Position numbers and translations under genes: made by a program
The notes under the pieces: model-generated
Databases searched by the model: none
What the model was told of the DNA's origin: nothing
What the model saw: the letters and a program-made list of their open reading frames with translations, nothing else
Part shown: piece by piece, positions 50,218 through 57,765 of the stretch
Numbering within the stretch: position 1 is the stretch's first letter
Layout of the letters: each line of letters starts with the position of its first letter
Assembly: GCA_013823325.1 (NCBI GenBank)
Contig: PNLY01000022.1
Location: forward strand, 1-64,000
Origin: Methylobacterium sp.
GTDB taxonomy: Bacteria > Pseudomonadota > Alphaproteobacteria > Rhizobiales > Beijerinckiaceae
Direction: 5' to 3'
Length of the DNA: 64,000 nt

Positions 50218-50792
50218 ACCGGCAGCCCGAGATCGGGCGTCTCGGCCGGCTGATAGTCGCCCCGACGCATCGCGACATGGAGCGCGTCGAAGCTCTTGCC
50301 GGCCTTGTGGTCCTGATGGACCCGCTCCGGATCGAAGAAGGTGCCGATCGGGTTTTCGGCGAAATCCGGCGAGGAGCGCATCCATTCGCTCGACTGCCGC
50401 CAGTCGCCGTAGGTGTCGCATTGCAGCTCGACGAAATTGCCCTCGGGATCCTTGTAGTAGATCGAGATCGTCATGCCGTGGTCGAGGCTGAAGGCAGGCC
50501 GGATGCCCTCGTCGCGCAGCCGGGCATAGGACGACATCAGGTCGGCGAAGCTCTCATACTCGAAGGCGCTGTGGTGGATGCCGTTATGGCTGCGCTTGTC
50601 GGGATCGTCGCCGAGCCCGGGCGCCGACAGGAAGGCGACGCGATGATTGGCCTCGTCATTGGTCGTCCAGGCATTGTTGGCGTCCTGGAAGGTCGGACGG
50701 GCGCCGACGACCATGCCGTACCACGCCACCATCTCGGCGAGCCGGCTCGTCTTGAAGGTGACGTGATGGAATGCGGGCTTGATGATCTCCAT
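50214..50792 (-). CDS. VOC-family extradiol dioxygenase-like protein
   Basis: A 192-residue vicinal-oxygen-chelate protein and first gene of the operon. Two beta-alpha-beta-beta-beta modules provide metal ligands in FHHVTFKT (His), NGIHHSAFEY (His) and GNFVELQCD (Glu), the His-His-Glu set of type I extradiol dioxygenases. It is shorter than classical two-domain enzymes and resembles one-domain catechol-type dioxygenases. It is expected to cleave the dihydroxylated ring made by the FAD monooxygenase. A GGGAGGAACGC site precedes the ATG at 50792. Confidence 0.9.
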   Translation of the reverse strand: MEIIKPAFHHVTFKTSRLAEMVAWYGMVVGARPTFQDANNAWTTNDEANHRVAFLSAPGLGDDPDKRSHNGIHHSAFEYESFADLMSSYARLRDEGIRPAFSLDHGMTISIYYKDPEGNFVELQCDTYGDWRQSSEWMRSSPDFAENPIGTFFDPERVHQDHKAGKSFDALHVAMRRGDYQPAETPDLGLPV

Positions 50793-50903
50793 GCGTTCCT
50801 CCCGAAAGGGCCGTCTCCCGGTGCTCCGAGGCGGCCGCTGCTTGTTCGTGAGGAATGGCTAATCCCCACATAGATACCTGAACAGATGGAAAAATTGCAG
50901 GAG

Positions 50904-50922
50904 CGATAGCAGATCGGTATCG
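50904..50922. promoter_or_regulatory. LysR-type box between the VOC operon and the LysR gene
   Basis: CGATA-N9-TATCG, with inner form ATAG-N7-GTAT, lies in the 156-bp divergent gap, 27 bp before the LysR start. LysR-family proteins commonly bind ATAC-N7-GTAT-like sites (T-N11-A) in the intergenic region of the operon they control. Assignment is inference from position and form. Confidence 0.5.
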
Positions 50923-50948
50923 TTCAAATCGTGCGCGGGGGCGGGCCG

Positions 50949-51854
50949 ATGAAGCTTCATCATTTCGAGGAGGTGGTGGCGATCGCCGAGCGCGGCAGCA
51001 TGCGGGCCGCGGCCCGGCATCTGCAGATCGCCCAGCCGGCGCTGACGCGCAGCCTCGCTCTGCTGGAGCGCGAGCTCGGCGCGCCGCTGTTCGAGCGCCG
51101 TGCCCGCGGCGTCGTCGCGACGCCGCTGGGCGAGGCCTTCGTCGCTCGCGCCAGGTCGATCCTGACCGAAATCCGGCGCACCCGCGAGGAGGTCGAGCAG
51201 CTCAGGGGCGCCGGCACCGGCACGGTCACGGTCGGGCTCTCGATCGCGGCGCATCTTGCCTTGCTGCCGCCGAGCCTGCGCCCGTTCCGCGCCCGCTACC
51301 CGGACATCAGGCTGCATATCATCGAGGGCTTCTATCCGACGCTCGAAGAGCGGCTGCGCGACGGCACGGTCGACTTCTACATTGGCCCCGACGGCGGCGC
51401 GCAACCGGTGCCCCAGCTCAGCCGCGAGGTGCTGTTCCACAACCGCCGCATCGTCCTGTGCCGCGCCGGCCATCCGCTGGCGGCGGCGACCTCCCTGCGC
51501 GAACTCGTCGGCCAGGACTGGGTCACGACCTCGATCACCGCCGATGCCAGCGACGAGATCAACGACTTCTTCGCCCGCCACCATCTGCCGCCGCCGCGCC
51601 TGGCGGTGCGCAGCCAGTCGGCCCTGACCTTGCTGACCTGCCTCGCCAACAGCGACCTGCTGGCGATGGTCCCGGCGCAATGGGAGCGCTTCGAGATGAC
51701 CGGGAAGGCGCTGATCACGATCAAGGTCGAGGAAGAGCTGACGGCGCCGCCGCTGGTTCTCGTTCGGCGCTCCGATCTGCCGCTGACCCCCGCAGCACTG
51801 CATCTGCTCGACCTGATGCGCCGGGCCACGTCGCGCCTGGCGGGGGAGGCATAG
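50949..51854 (+). CDS. LysR-family transcriptional regulator
   Basis: A 301-residue activator with an N-terminal helix-turn-helix (FEEVVAIAERGSMRAAARHLQIAQPALTRS, in part) and a C-terminal periplasmic-binding-like effector domain starting GTVTVGLSIAAH. It is divergent from the VOC/FAH/monooxygenase/TRAP operon and probably activates it in response to the aromatic substrate or an intermediate. The ATG at 50949 is preferred over a GTG 18 bp earlier on alignment with the family N terminus. Confidence 0.93.
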   Translation: MKLHHFEEVVAIAERGSMRAAARHLQIAQPALTRSLALLERELGAPLFERRARGVVATPLGEAFVARARSILTEIRRTREEVEQLRGAGTGTVTVGLSIAAHLALLPPSLRPFRARYPDIRLHIIEGFYPTLEERLRDGTVDFYIGPDGGAQPVPQLSREVLFHNRRIVLCRAGHPLAAATSLRELVGQDWVTTSITADASDEINDFFARHHLPPPRLAVRSQSALTLLTCLANSDLLAMVPAQWERFEMTGKALITIKVEEELTAPPLVLVRRSDLPLTPAALHLLDLMRRATSRLAGEA

Positions 51855-51974
51855 CCGCGAGCTCGCAGTCGCTTCGGCGCCGTGCTTTTGAGATGGCATT
51901 TGCGGGCGTGCCGGCATGATCGCGACAGCTTGTCACTCCCTGTTGATCTCCGCTCGAATTCGTGTAATTAAATG

Positions 51975-51988
51975 ACCGACCGGTCGGT
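51975..51988. promoter_or_regulatory. PaaR-type (TetR) operator upstream of the thiolase-paa operon
   Basis: ACCGACCGGTCGGT is a perfect 14-bp palindrome 38 bp before the thiolase start, in an AT-rich leader. It has the form of known PaaR/TetR sites (CCGACCGNTCGG) of phenylacetate regulons. A second copy lies at 63074-63087 before the divergent end of the other paa operon. The TetR gene at 59834-60430 is the likely binder. Confidence 0.75.
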
Positions 51989-52026
51989 TGATAAAAACAA
52001 GGCGACGGATTTCGGGGAGAGAGATC

Positions 52027-53232
52027 GTGGCGGACGCCTTTATTTGCGATGCGGTTCGCACCCCCGTCGGCCGCTATGGCGGAGCGCTTTCGAGCGTGCG
52101 TGCCGATGATCTCGCGGCGATCCCCCTTGCGGCGCTGATGCAGCGCAATCCGTCCGTCGACTGGGCCGGGGTCGACGACGTCATCTTCGGCTGCGCCAAC
52201 CAGGCCGGCGAAGACAATCGCAACGTCGCGCGCATGGCCGTGCTCCTATCCGGGCTGCCGGTCGACGTGCCCGGCACCACGGTCAACCGTCTCTGCGGCT
52301 CGGGGCTCGATGCGCTCGGTCTCGCCGCCCGCTCGATCCGGGCCGGCGACTGCGATCTGATGCTCGCCGGTGGCGTCGAGAGCATGTCGCGCGCACCCTT
52401 CGTCATGCCGAAGGCCGATGCCGCCTTCTCGCGCGCCAATGCGATCTACGACACCACGATCGGCTGGCGCTTCGTCAACCCGAAGCTAAAGAAGGCCTTC
52501 GGCATCGATTCCATGCCCGAGACGGCTGACAATGTCGCCGCCGATTTTGGCGTCTCGCGCGCCGATCAGGACGCGTTCGCGCTGCGCAGCCAGCAGCGCT
52601 GGGCTGCCGCGCAAGCCGCCGGCCGTTTCGCCGACGAGATGGCGCCGGTGTCCGTGCCGCAGAGGAAGGGTGATCCCCTCATCGTCGACCGTGACGAGCA
52701 TCCGCGCCCGGAGGTGACGCTCGATCAGCTGGCCAAGCTGAAAGGCGTCAACGGTCCCGATCTCAGCGTCACTGCCGGTAACGCATCCGGCGTCAATGAC
52801 GGCTCGGCGGCGCTGATCGTGGCGAGCGAGAAGGCGGCGAAAGCCAACGGCCTGACGCCGCGCGCCCGCGTGGTCGCCATGGCCGCGGCCGGTGTCGCAC
52901 CGCGCATCATGGGCATCGGCCCCGTGCCGGCGGTGCGAAAGGTGCTGCAGCGCGCCGGGCTGGAACTCGGGCAGATGGACGTGATCGAGCTCAACGAGGC
53001 CTTTGCGGCGCAGGGGCTCGCGGTGCTGCGCGAGCTCGGCCTGCCGGACGACGCGCCGCAGGTGAACCCGAATGGCGGCGCCATCGCGCTCGGCCATCCC
53101 TTGGGCGCGAGCGGCGCCCGGCTGGCGACGACGGCGATGTGGCAACTCCAGCGCAGCGGCGGGCGTTTTGCCCTGTGCACGATGTGTGTCGGGGTGGGGC
53201 AGGGAATTGCAGTGATCCTCGAGCGCGTCTGA
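52027..53232 (+). CDS. paaJ: Acetyl-CoA acetyltransferase / 3-oxoadipyl-CoA thiolase
   Basis: A 401-residue thiolase with nucleophile Cys90 ([12 protein letters not shown]), His in [16 protein letters not shown] and the second Cys in [10 protein letters not shown]. Size and N terminus ([18 protein letters not shown]) match PcaF/PaaJ, which cleave 3-oxoadipyl-CoA to acetyl-CoA and succinyl-CoA in the last step of phenylacetate and beta-ketoadipate breakdown. The GTG at 52027 follows GGGGAGAGAG. It heads the paa plus-strand operon, under the TetR-type site. It could also be shared with a protocatechuate pathway elsewhere. Confidence 0.92.
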   Translation: MADAFICDAVRTPVGRYGGALSSVRADDLAAIPLAALMQRNPSVDWAGVDDVIFGCANQAGEDNRNVARMAVLLSGLPVDVPGTTVNRLCGSGLDALGLAARSIRAGDCDLMLAGGVESMSRAPFVMPKADAAFSRANAIYDTTIGWRFVNPKLKKAFGIDSMPETADNVAADFGVSRADQDAFALRSQQRWAAAQAAGRFADEMAPVSVPQRKGDPLIVDRDEHPRPEVTLDQLAKLKGVNGPDLSVTAGNASGVNDGSAALIVASEKAAKANGLTPRARVVAMAAAGVAPRIMGIGPVPAVRKVLQRAGLELGQMDVIELNEAFAAQGLAVLRELGLPDDAPQVNPNGGAIALGHPLGASGARLATTAMWQLQRSGGRFALCTMCVGVGQGIAVILERV

Positions 53233-53260
53233 CGCGCGAACCGGAACAGGAGGCGAGCCG

Positions 53261-54265
53261 ATGTATGCCCAGATGGTCAAGACCGAGGCGAAGCGGGTCC
53301 GCAGCCTCGACGAGATGGAGCCGCAGGAGCGTGCCTTCCAGGAGCGCATCGACGCCGGCCAGAAGATCGAGCCGAAGGAGTGGATGCCGGAGGATTATCG
53401 CAAGACGTTGATCCGCCAGATCAGCCAGCACGCCCATTCCGAGATCGTCGGCCAATTGCCCGAGGGCAACTGGATCACGCGTGCCCCGACGCTTGAGCGC
53501 AAGGCGATCCTGCTCGCCAAGGTGCAGGACGAGGCCGGCCACGGCCTCTATCTCTACTGCGCCGCGGAGACGCTCGGCATCAGCCGTGACCAGATGTACG
53601 AGCAGCTCCATTCCGGCAAGGCGAAGTACTCCTCGATCTTCAACTATCCGACGCTGAGCTGGGCCGATATCGGCGCGATCGGCTGGCTGGTCGACGGCGC
53701 CGCGATCATGAACCAGGTCCCGCTGCAGCGCTGCTCCTATGGCCCTTACGCCCGCGCCATGGTGCGCATCTGCAAGGAAGAAAGCTTCCATCAGCGCCAG
53801 GGCTTCGACATCATGACCGTGCTCGCCAAGGGCACGCCGGAGCAGAAGGCGATGGCGCAGGATGCGCTTGATCGCTGGTGGTGGCCGTCCCTCATGATGT
53901 TCGGCCCTTCCGACGATGCCTCCGTTCATTCGGCCCAGTCGATGGCCTGGAAGATCAAGCAGAACTCGAATGACGAGCTGCGCCAGAAATTCGTCGACCA
54001 GACCGTGCCCCAGGCCAAGTATCTCGGCCTCACCGTTCCCGATCCCGCGCTGAAGTGGAACGAGGCGAAGGGTGGCCATGATTTCGGCGAGCCCGACTGG
54101 ACCGAGTTTTTCGCGGTGATCGCCGGCGAGGGCCCGTGCAATCGCGAGCGACTGGAGGCGCGGCGCAAGGCCTGGAACGACGGCGCCTGGTTCCGCGACG
54201 GACTCACCGCCCATGCGGAGAAGCAGGCAGCAAGGCGCCAAGCCGCCAGGATCGCTGCCGAGTAA
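53261..54265 (+). CDS. paaA: 1,2-phenylacetyl-CoA epoxidase catalytic subunit PaaA
   Basis: A 334-residue diiron ferritin-like subunit of the ring-epoxidising multicomponent oxygenase. Metal ligands are seen as the Glu of [14 protein letters not shown], ExxH in [11 protein letters not shown] and the later [11 protein letters not shown]. The C-terminal [20 protein letters not shown] is characteristic of PaaA. It works with PaaB, C and the reductase PaaE to convert phenylacetyl-CoA to its 1,2-epoxide. It is spaced 28 bp from the thiolase gene with an AGGAGG site. Confidence 0.97.
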   Translation: MYAQMVKTEAKRVRSLDEMEPQERAFQERIDAGQKIEPKEWMPEDYRKTLIRQISQHAHSEIVGQLPEGNWITRAPTLERKAILLAKVQDEAGHGLYLYCAAETLGISRDQMYEQLHSGKAKYSSIFNYPTLSWADIGAIGWLVDGAAIMNQVPLQRCSYGPYARAMVRICKEESFHQRQGFDIMTVLAKGTPEQKAMAQDALDRWWWPSLMMFGPSDDASVHSAQSMAWKIKQNSNDELRQKFVDQTVPQAKYLGLTVPDPALKWNEAKGGHDFGEPDWTEFFAVIAGEGPCNRERLEARRKAWNDGAWFRDGLTAHAEKQAARRQAARIAAE

Positions 54266-54286
54266 CGCGCCGGCCGAAGGGAGCTG

Positions 54287-54574
54287 ATGATGTCGAACGA
54301 ATGGCCCCTCTGGGAGGTCTTCATCCGCGGCCAGCATGGCCTCAACCACCGCCATGTCGGCAGCCTGCATGCGCCGGATGCCGAAATGGCGATTCTCAAT
54401 GCCCGCGATGTCTATACGCGCCGCAACGAGGGCGTCAGCATCTGGGTGGTGCGCTCGGCCGACATCGTCGCCAGCGCGCCCTCCGACAAGGGGCCGCTGT
54501 TCGATCCCGCCAACGCCAAGGTCTACCGGCACCCGACCTTCTTCGATGTGCCGGACGAAGTGGGACATATGTGA
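54287..54574 (+). CDS. paaB: Phenylacetyl-CoA epoxidase subunit PaaB
   Basis: A small structural subunit of 95 residues. Typical sequence: WPLWEVFIRGQHGLNHRHVGSLHA, then DVYTRRNEGVSIWVVR (given in part). It bridges PaaA and PaaC in the epoxidase complex. Two tandem ATGs occur at 54287 and 54290; the second may be used. Its TGA overlaps the PaaC ATG as TGATG. Confidence 0.96.
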   Translation: MMSNEWPLWEVFIRGQHGLNHRHVGSLHAPDAEMAILNARDVYTRRNEGVSIWVVRSADIVASAPSDKGPLFDPANAKVYRHPTFFDVPDEVGHM

Positions 54575-55353
54575 TGAACGCCCCGGCCTCTTCCTCTGCG
54601 GTTTCTTCGGCGGTCGCAGAGTTCGCGCTGCGCATGGGCGACAACTGCCTGATCCTCGGCCATCGCAATTCGGAATGGTGCGGCCATGCCCCGGCGTTGG
54701 AAGAGGACATCGCACTCGCCAACACCGCGCTCGACCTGATCGGCCAGACCCAGCTCTGGCTCGGGCTCGCCTGCGAGGCCGAGGGCAAGGGCCGCACGCC
54801 CGACGAGGTTGCCTTCCTGCGTGATGTCTCCGGCTACCGCAATCTCCTGCTGGTCGAGCAGCCAAACGGCGATTTCGGCCGCACGCTGATGCGGCAATAT
54901 CTGTTCGACGCCTGGCATCTGCCGCTGCTGAAGGCGCTGATCGGTTCGGCCGACAGGCGCATCGCCGAGATCGCCGAGAAGGCCTCGAAGGAGGTCGCCT
55001 ATCATCTCGAGCGCAGCGCCGATCTGGTCGTGCGCCTCGGCGACGGCACGGCTGAAAGCCATGCCCGCATGCAGGCGGCCGTTGATTTCCTCTGGCCCTA
55101 TACCGGCGAGATGTTCCTCGCCGATGCGGTCGACGAGGAACTCGCGGCATCAGGCCTCGCCCCGGAGCCCGGTTCGCTGAAAGCGGCCTGGCAGGACCAT
55201 GTCGGCCGGACCCTGGCCGAGGCGACGCTGAAAGCGCCGGAAAAGAGCTTCGCCCAGAAGGGCGGCCGGCGCGGCGTTCATTCCGAGCATCTCGGCTACA
55301 TCCTCGCCGAGATGCAGTTCCTGCAGCGCGCCTATCCCGGCGCCAGCTGGTGA
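54574..55353 (+). CDS. paaC: Phenylacetyl-CoA epoxidase structural subunit PaaC
   Basis: A 259-residue ferritin-like, non-catalytic partner of PaaA. It is recognised from FALRMGDNCLILGHRNSEW, ALEEDIALANTALDLIGQ and LRDVSGYRNLLLVEQPNGDF. The start is fixed by the overlap with paaB. It is followed by paaD after 10 bp. Length is close to the family norm of about 250 residues. Confidence 0.96.
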   Translation: MNAPASSSAVSSAVAEFALRMGDNCLILGHRNSEWCGHAPALEEDIALANTALDLIGQTQLWLGLACEAEGKGRTPDEVAFLRDVSGYRNLLLVEQPNGDFGRTLMRQYLFDAWHLPLLKALIGSADRRIAEIAEKASKEVAYHLERSADLVVRLGDGTAESHARMQAAVDFLWPYTGEMFLADAVDEELAASGLAPEPGSLKAAWQDHVGRTLAEATLKAPEKSFAQKGGRRGVHSEHLGYILAEMQFLQRAYPGASW

Positions 55354-55363
55354 GGAGGCGCTG

Positions 55364-55867
55364 ATGGACGCCGCCACCATCTCCCGCCCGGCCGTCGCCG
55401 AGATCTGGTCATGGCTCGGCGAGATTCCGGATCCCGAGATCCCGGTGATCTCGCTGGTCGATCTCGGCATCATCCGCGACGTCGCCTGGGCCGATGATCT
55501 GCTGGAGGTGACGGTGACGCCGACCTATTCCGGCTGCCCGGCGACCGGCGTCATCAACTTCGAGATCGAGCGGAGCCTGCGCGAGCACGGCATCGAGAAG
55601 CTCGTCCTGAAGCGGCAATTGTCGCCGGCCTGGACCACCGCCTGGATCAGCGCCGAGGGCCGCGCCAAGCTGCGCGACTACGGTATCGCCCCGCCGGTCG
55701 AAGGCACCGCCGCCTGCGCCGGTGCACTGCGGCCGCTCGAAGTCAGCTGCCCACGCTGCGGCTCGTTGCGGACCGAGCGCATCAGCCAGTTCGGCTCGAC
55801 GCCGTGCAAGGCGCATTTCCGCTGCACCGACTGCCTGGAACCGTTCGACTACTTCAAGAGCATCTGA
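55364..55867 (+). CDS. paaD: PaaD, iron-sulfur/maturation protein of the phenylacetyl-CoA epoxidase
   Basis: A 167-residue MIP18/DUF59-type protein. It contains IPDPEIPVISLVDLGI and the TYSGCPA motif of metal-sulfur cluster assembly factors. A C-terminal zinc-ribbon-like set of cysteines is CPRCGS and CTDC. It is needed for assembly of the oxygenase complex rather than for catalysis. It lies between paaC and paaE with 7-10 bp spacing. Confidence 0.95.
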   Translation: MDAATISRPAVAEIWSWLGEIPDPEIPVISLVDLGIIRDVAWADDLLEVTVTPTYSGCPATGVINFEIERSLREHGIEKLVLKRQLSPAWTTAWISAEGRAKLRDYGIAPPVEGTAACAGALRPLEVSCPRCGSLRTERISQFGSTPCKAHFRCTDCLEPFDYFKSI

Positions 55868-55874
55868 GGGACCG

Positions 55875-56948
55875 ATGGCCCGCTTCTTTCCGCTGGAGGT
55901 CGCCGATATTCGCCGCGAGACGCGCGATGCGGTGGTCGTCACTCTCGCGCCACGCGCGGAGGACCGCGCCGCCTTCGACTTCACCCAAGGCCAGTACCTG
56001 ACCTTCCGCAGGGACTTCGAGGGCGAGGAGCTGCGCCGCTCCTATTCGATCTGCGCCGGCAAGGATGAGGGCATCCTCAAGGTCGGCATCAAGCGCGTCG
56101 ATGGCGGCGCCTTCTCGACCTGGGCGAACGAGGAACTGAAGCCCGGCGACGTGGTCGAGGCGATGCCGCCGATGGGCGCCTTCCATGTGCCGCTGAAGCC
56201 GGAGGAGAAGCGGCATTATCTCGGCTTCGCCGGCGGCAGCGGCATCACGCCGGTGCTCTCGCTGATCAAGACGACATTGGCGCGCGAGCCGGGGTCGCGC
56301 TTCACGCTGGTCTACGGCAACCGCTCGGTCAGTTCGATCATGTTCCGCGAGGAGCTGGAGGACATCAAGAACACCCATCTCGGCCGCTTCAACGTCGTGC
56401 ATGTGCTGGAAAGCGAGGCGCAGGAGGTCGAGCTCTTCTCTGGGCGCATCGACGCCGAGAAATGCGCCAGACTGTTCAAGGGCTGGATCAACATCGCCGC
56501 CATCGACATGGCTTTCATCTGCGGCCCGGAGCCGATGATGCTGGCGATCGCGGCGGCGCTGCGCGAGCACGGCCTTCGCGACGACCAGATCAAGTTTGAG
56601 CTGTTCGCCTCCGCGCCACGCCGCGGCAAGCATGTCGTCAGGACCGCCGCCGACACCGGCAAGGCCGCGACCTGCACCGCGACGATCACCCTCGATGGCA
56701 CGACGCGCGTGATCGAGATGGCCAAGACCGGGCAGACCATCCTGGAGGCGGCGCTCGGCGCCAGTCTCGATGCGCCCTATGCCTGCAAGGCGGGCGTGTG
56801 CTCGACCTGCCGCGCCATGGTCGTCGAGGGCGAGGTCGAGATGGCGACCAACCATGCCCTGGAAGACTACGAGGTCCGCCAGGGCTATGTGCTGAGCTGC
56901 CAGTGCTATCCGCTCTCCGATCGGGTGGTGGTGACCTATGACCAGTGA
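55875..56948 (+). CDS. paaE: Phenylacetyl-CoA epoxidase reductase PaaE
   Basis: A 357-residue NADPH-dependent reductase feeding electrons to PaaA. It has an FAD-binding barrel (LRRSYSICAG), an NAD(P)-binding domain (GFAGGSGITPVLSL, FICGPEPMM) and a C-terminal plant-type [2Fe-2S] domain (ACKAGVCSTCRAMVVEG and a late SCQC). The ATG at 55875 is 7 bp after paaD. The 3' end overlaps the next gene by 11 bp. Confidence 0.96.
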   Translation: MARFFPLEVADIRRETRDAVVVTLAPRAEDRAAFDFTQGQYLTFRRDFEGEELRRSYSICAGKDEGILKVGIKRVDGGAFSTWANEELKPGDVVEAMPPMGAFHVPLKPEEKRHYLGFAGGSGITPVLSLIKTTLAREPGSRFTLVYGNRSVSSIMFREELEDIKNTHLGRFNVVHVLESEAQEVELFSGRIDAEKCARLFKGWINIAAIDMAFICGPEPMMLAIAAALREHGLRDDQIKFELFASAPRRGKHVVRTAADTGKAATCTATITLDGTTRVIEMAKTGQTILEAALGASLDAPYACKAGVCSTCRAMVVEGEVEMATNHALEDYEVRQGYVLSCQCYPLSDRVVVTYDQ

Positions 56949-57702
56949 CACCGACACCATGCCGCTCGAAGCCTATCTGGCGCAGGGCGGCAAGCTGACC
57001 ACGCCCGAGAACGCGCCGCCGCGCTATCGCGGCGAATTGCTCAGGCTGATGGCGACCTTCGTCGACAGCGAGCTCGCCGGGGCCGCCGGCTTCGCGGATA
57101 TCATCAACCAGGGGCCGGGCATCAAGGAGCGCATCGCCGCCTCCCGCATCGTGCTTGAGAAGCTCGACCATGCCGAGCGCGTGCTCGCCGTGATGGGCGA
57201 ATTCGGCGCCGACATCTCGCGCTATGCCAACCATCATCCCTGGGCCGAGCGCGTCGCGCGCGACAGCGATCTCGGCGCGGCCCGTCACGGCGCCGACATG
57301 CGGCTCGCCGTGCTGCACTACCCGCTGCAGGGCTGGCTCGACGCGGTCGTGATGAACGTGCTGATGGGCCAGGCCGTGGTGATCCAGATCGAGGAATTCG
57401 CCGGGCTTTCCTACCAGCCGCTCGGCGAGATTTTCCGCGCCATCCTGCCCCGTGAGCGCCGGCACAGGGAGCTCGGCGAAGAGGGCTTGCGGAAATTGCT
57501 GCAGGAACCGGCCAACCGGCCGCAGGTCGCTGCTGCGCTCGCCTATTGGCGCCCGCGCGTCGCCGCGAGCTTCGGCCGCGGCAGCTCGGCGCATTTCGAA
57601 ACGCAGAGGAAGTTCGGCCTGCGCCGTACCGGCAATTCCGAGCTCGCCGCCGCCTGGGAGCGGCAGGTGGACGATTTGCTGCGTGTCATCGGTCTGGCCT
57701 GA
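56938..57702 (+). CDS. Extra PaaA/PaaC-like ferritin-fold protein in the paa operon
   Basis: A 254-residue protein of the phenylacetic acid catabolic (PF05138-like) ferritin fold. It is distinct from PaaA and PaaC. Possible metal ligands are Glu45, Glu74, His78, Glu152/153 and the ExxH pair Glu173-His176. The first His spacing (E74-x3-H78) differs from PaaA's ExxH, so a diiron centre is possible but unproven. It starts inside the paaE 3' end and precedes paaZ by 63 bp. E. coli paa clusters have no equivalent. It may be an alternate subunit, a regulator of the epoxidase, or a separate oxygenase. Confidence 0.8.
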   Translation: MTSDTDTMPLEAYLAQGGKLTTPENAPPRYRGELLRLMATFVDSELAGAAGFADIINQGPGIKERIAASRIVLEKLDHAERVLAVMGEFGADISRYANHHPWAERVARDSDLGAARHGADMRLAVLHYPLQGWLDAVVMNVLMGQAVVIQIEEFAGLSYQPLGEIFRAILPRERRHRELGEEGLRKLLQEPANRPQVAAALAYWRPRVAASFGRGSSAHFETQRKFGLRRTGNSELAAAWERQVDDLLRVIGLA

Positions 57703-57765
57703 CCGGCACATCGAATTGACGACGGCGACAAGCCGCACATCGCGATCGACAAGGAATCTCAAGGG

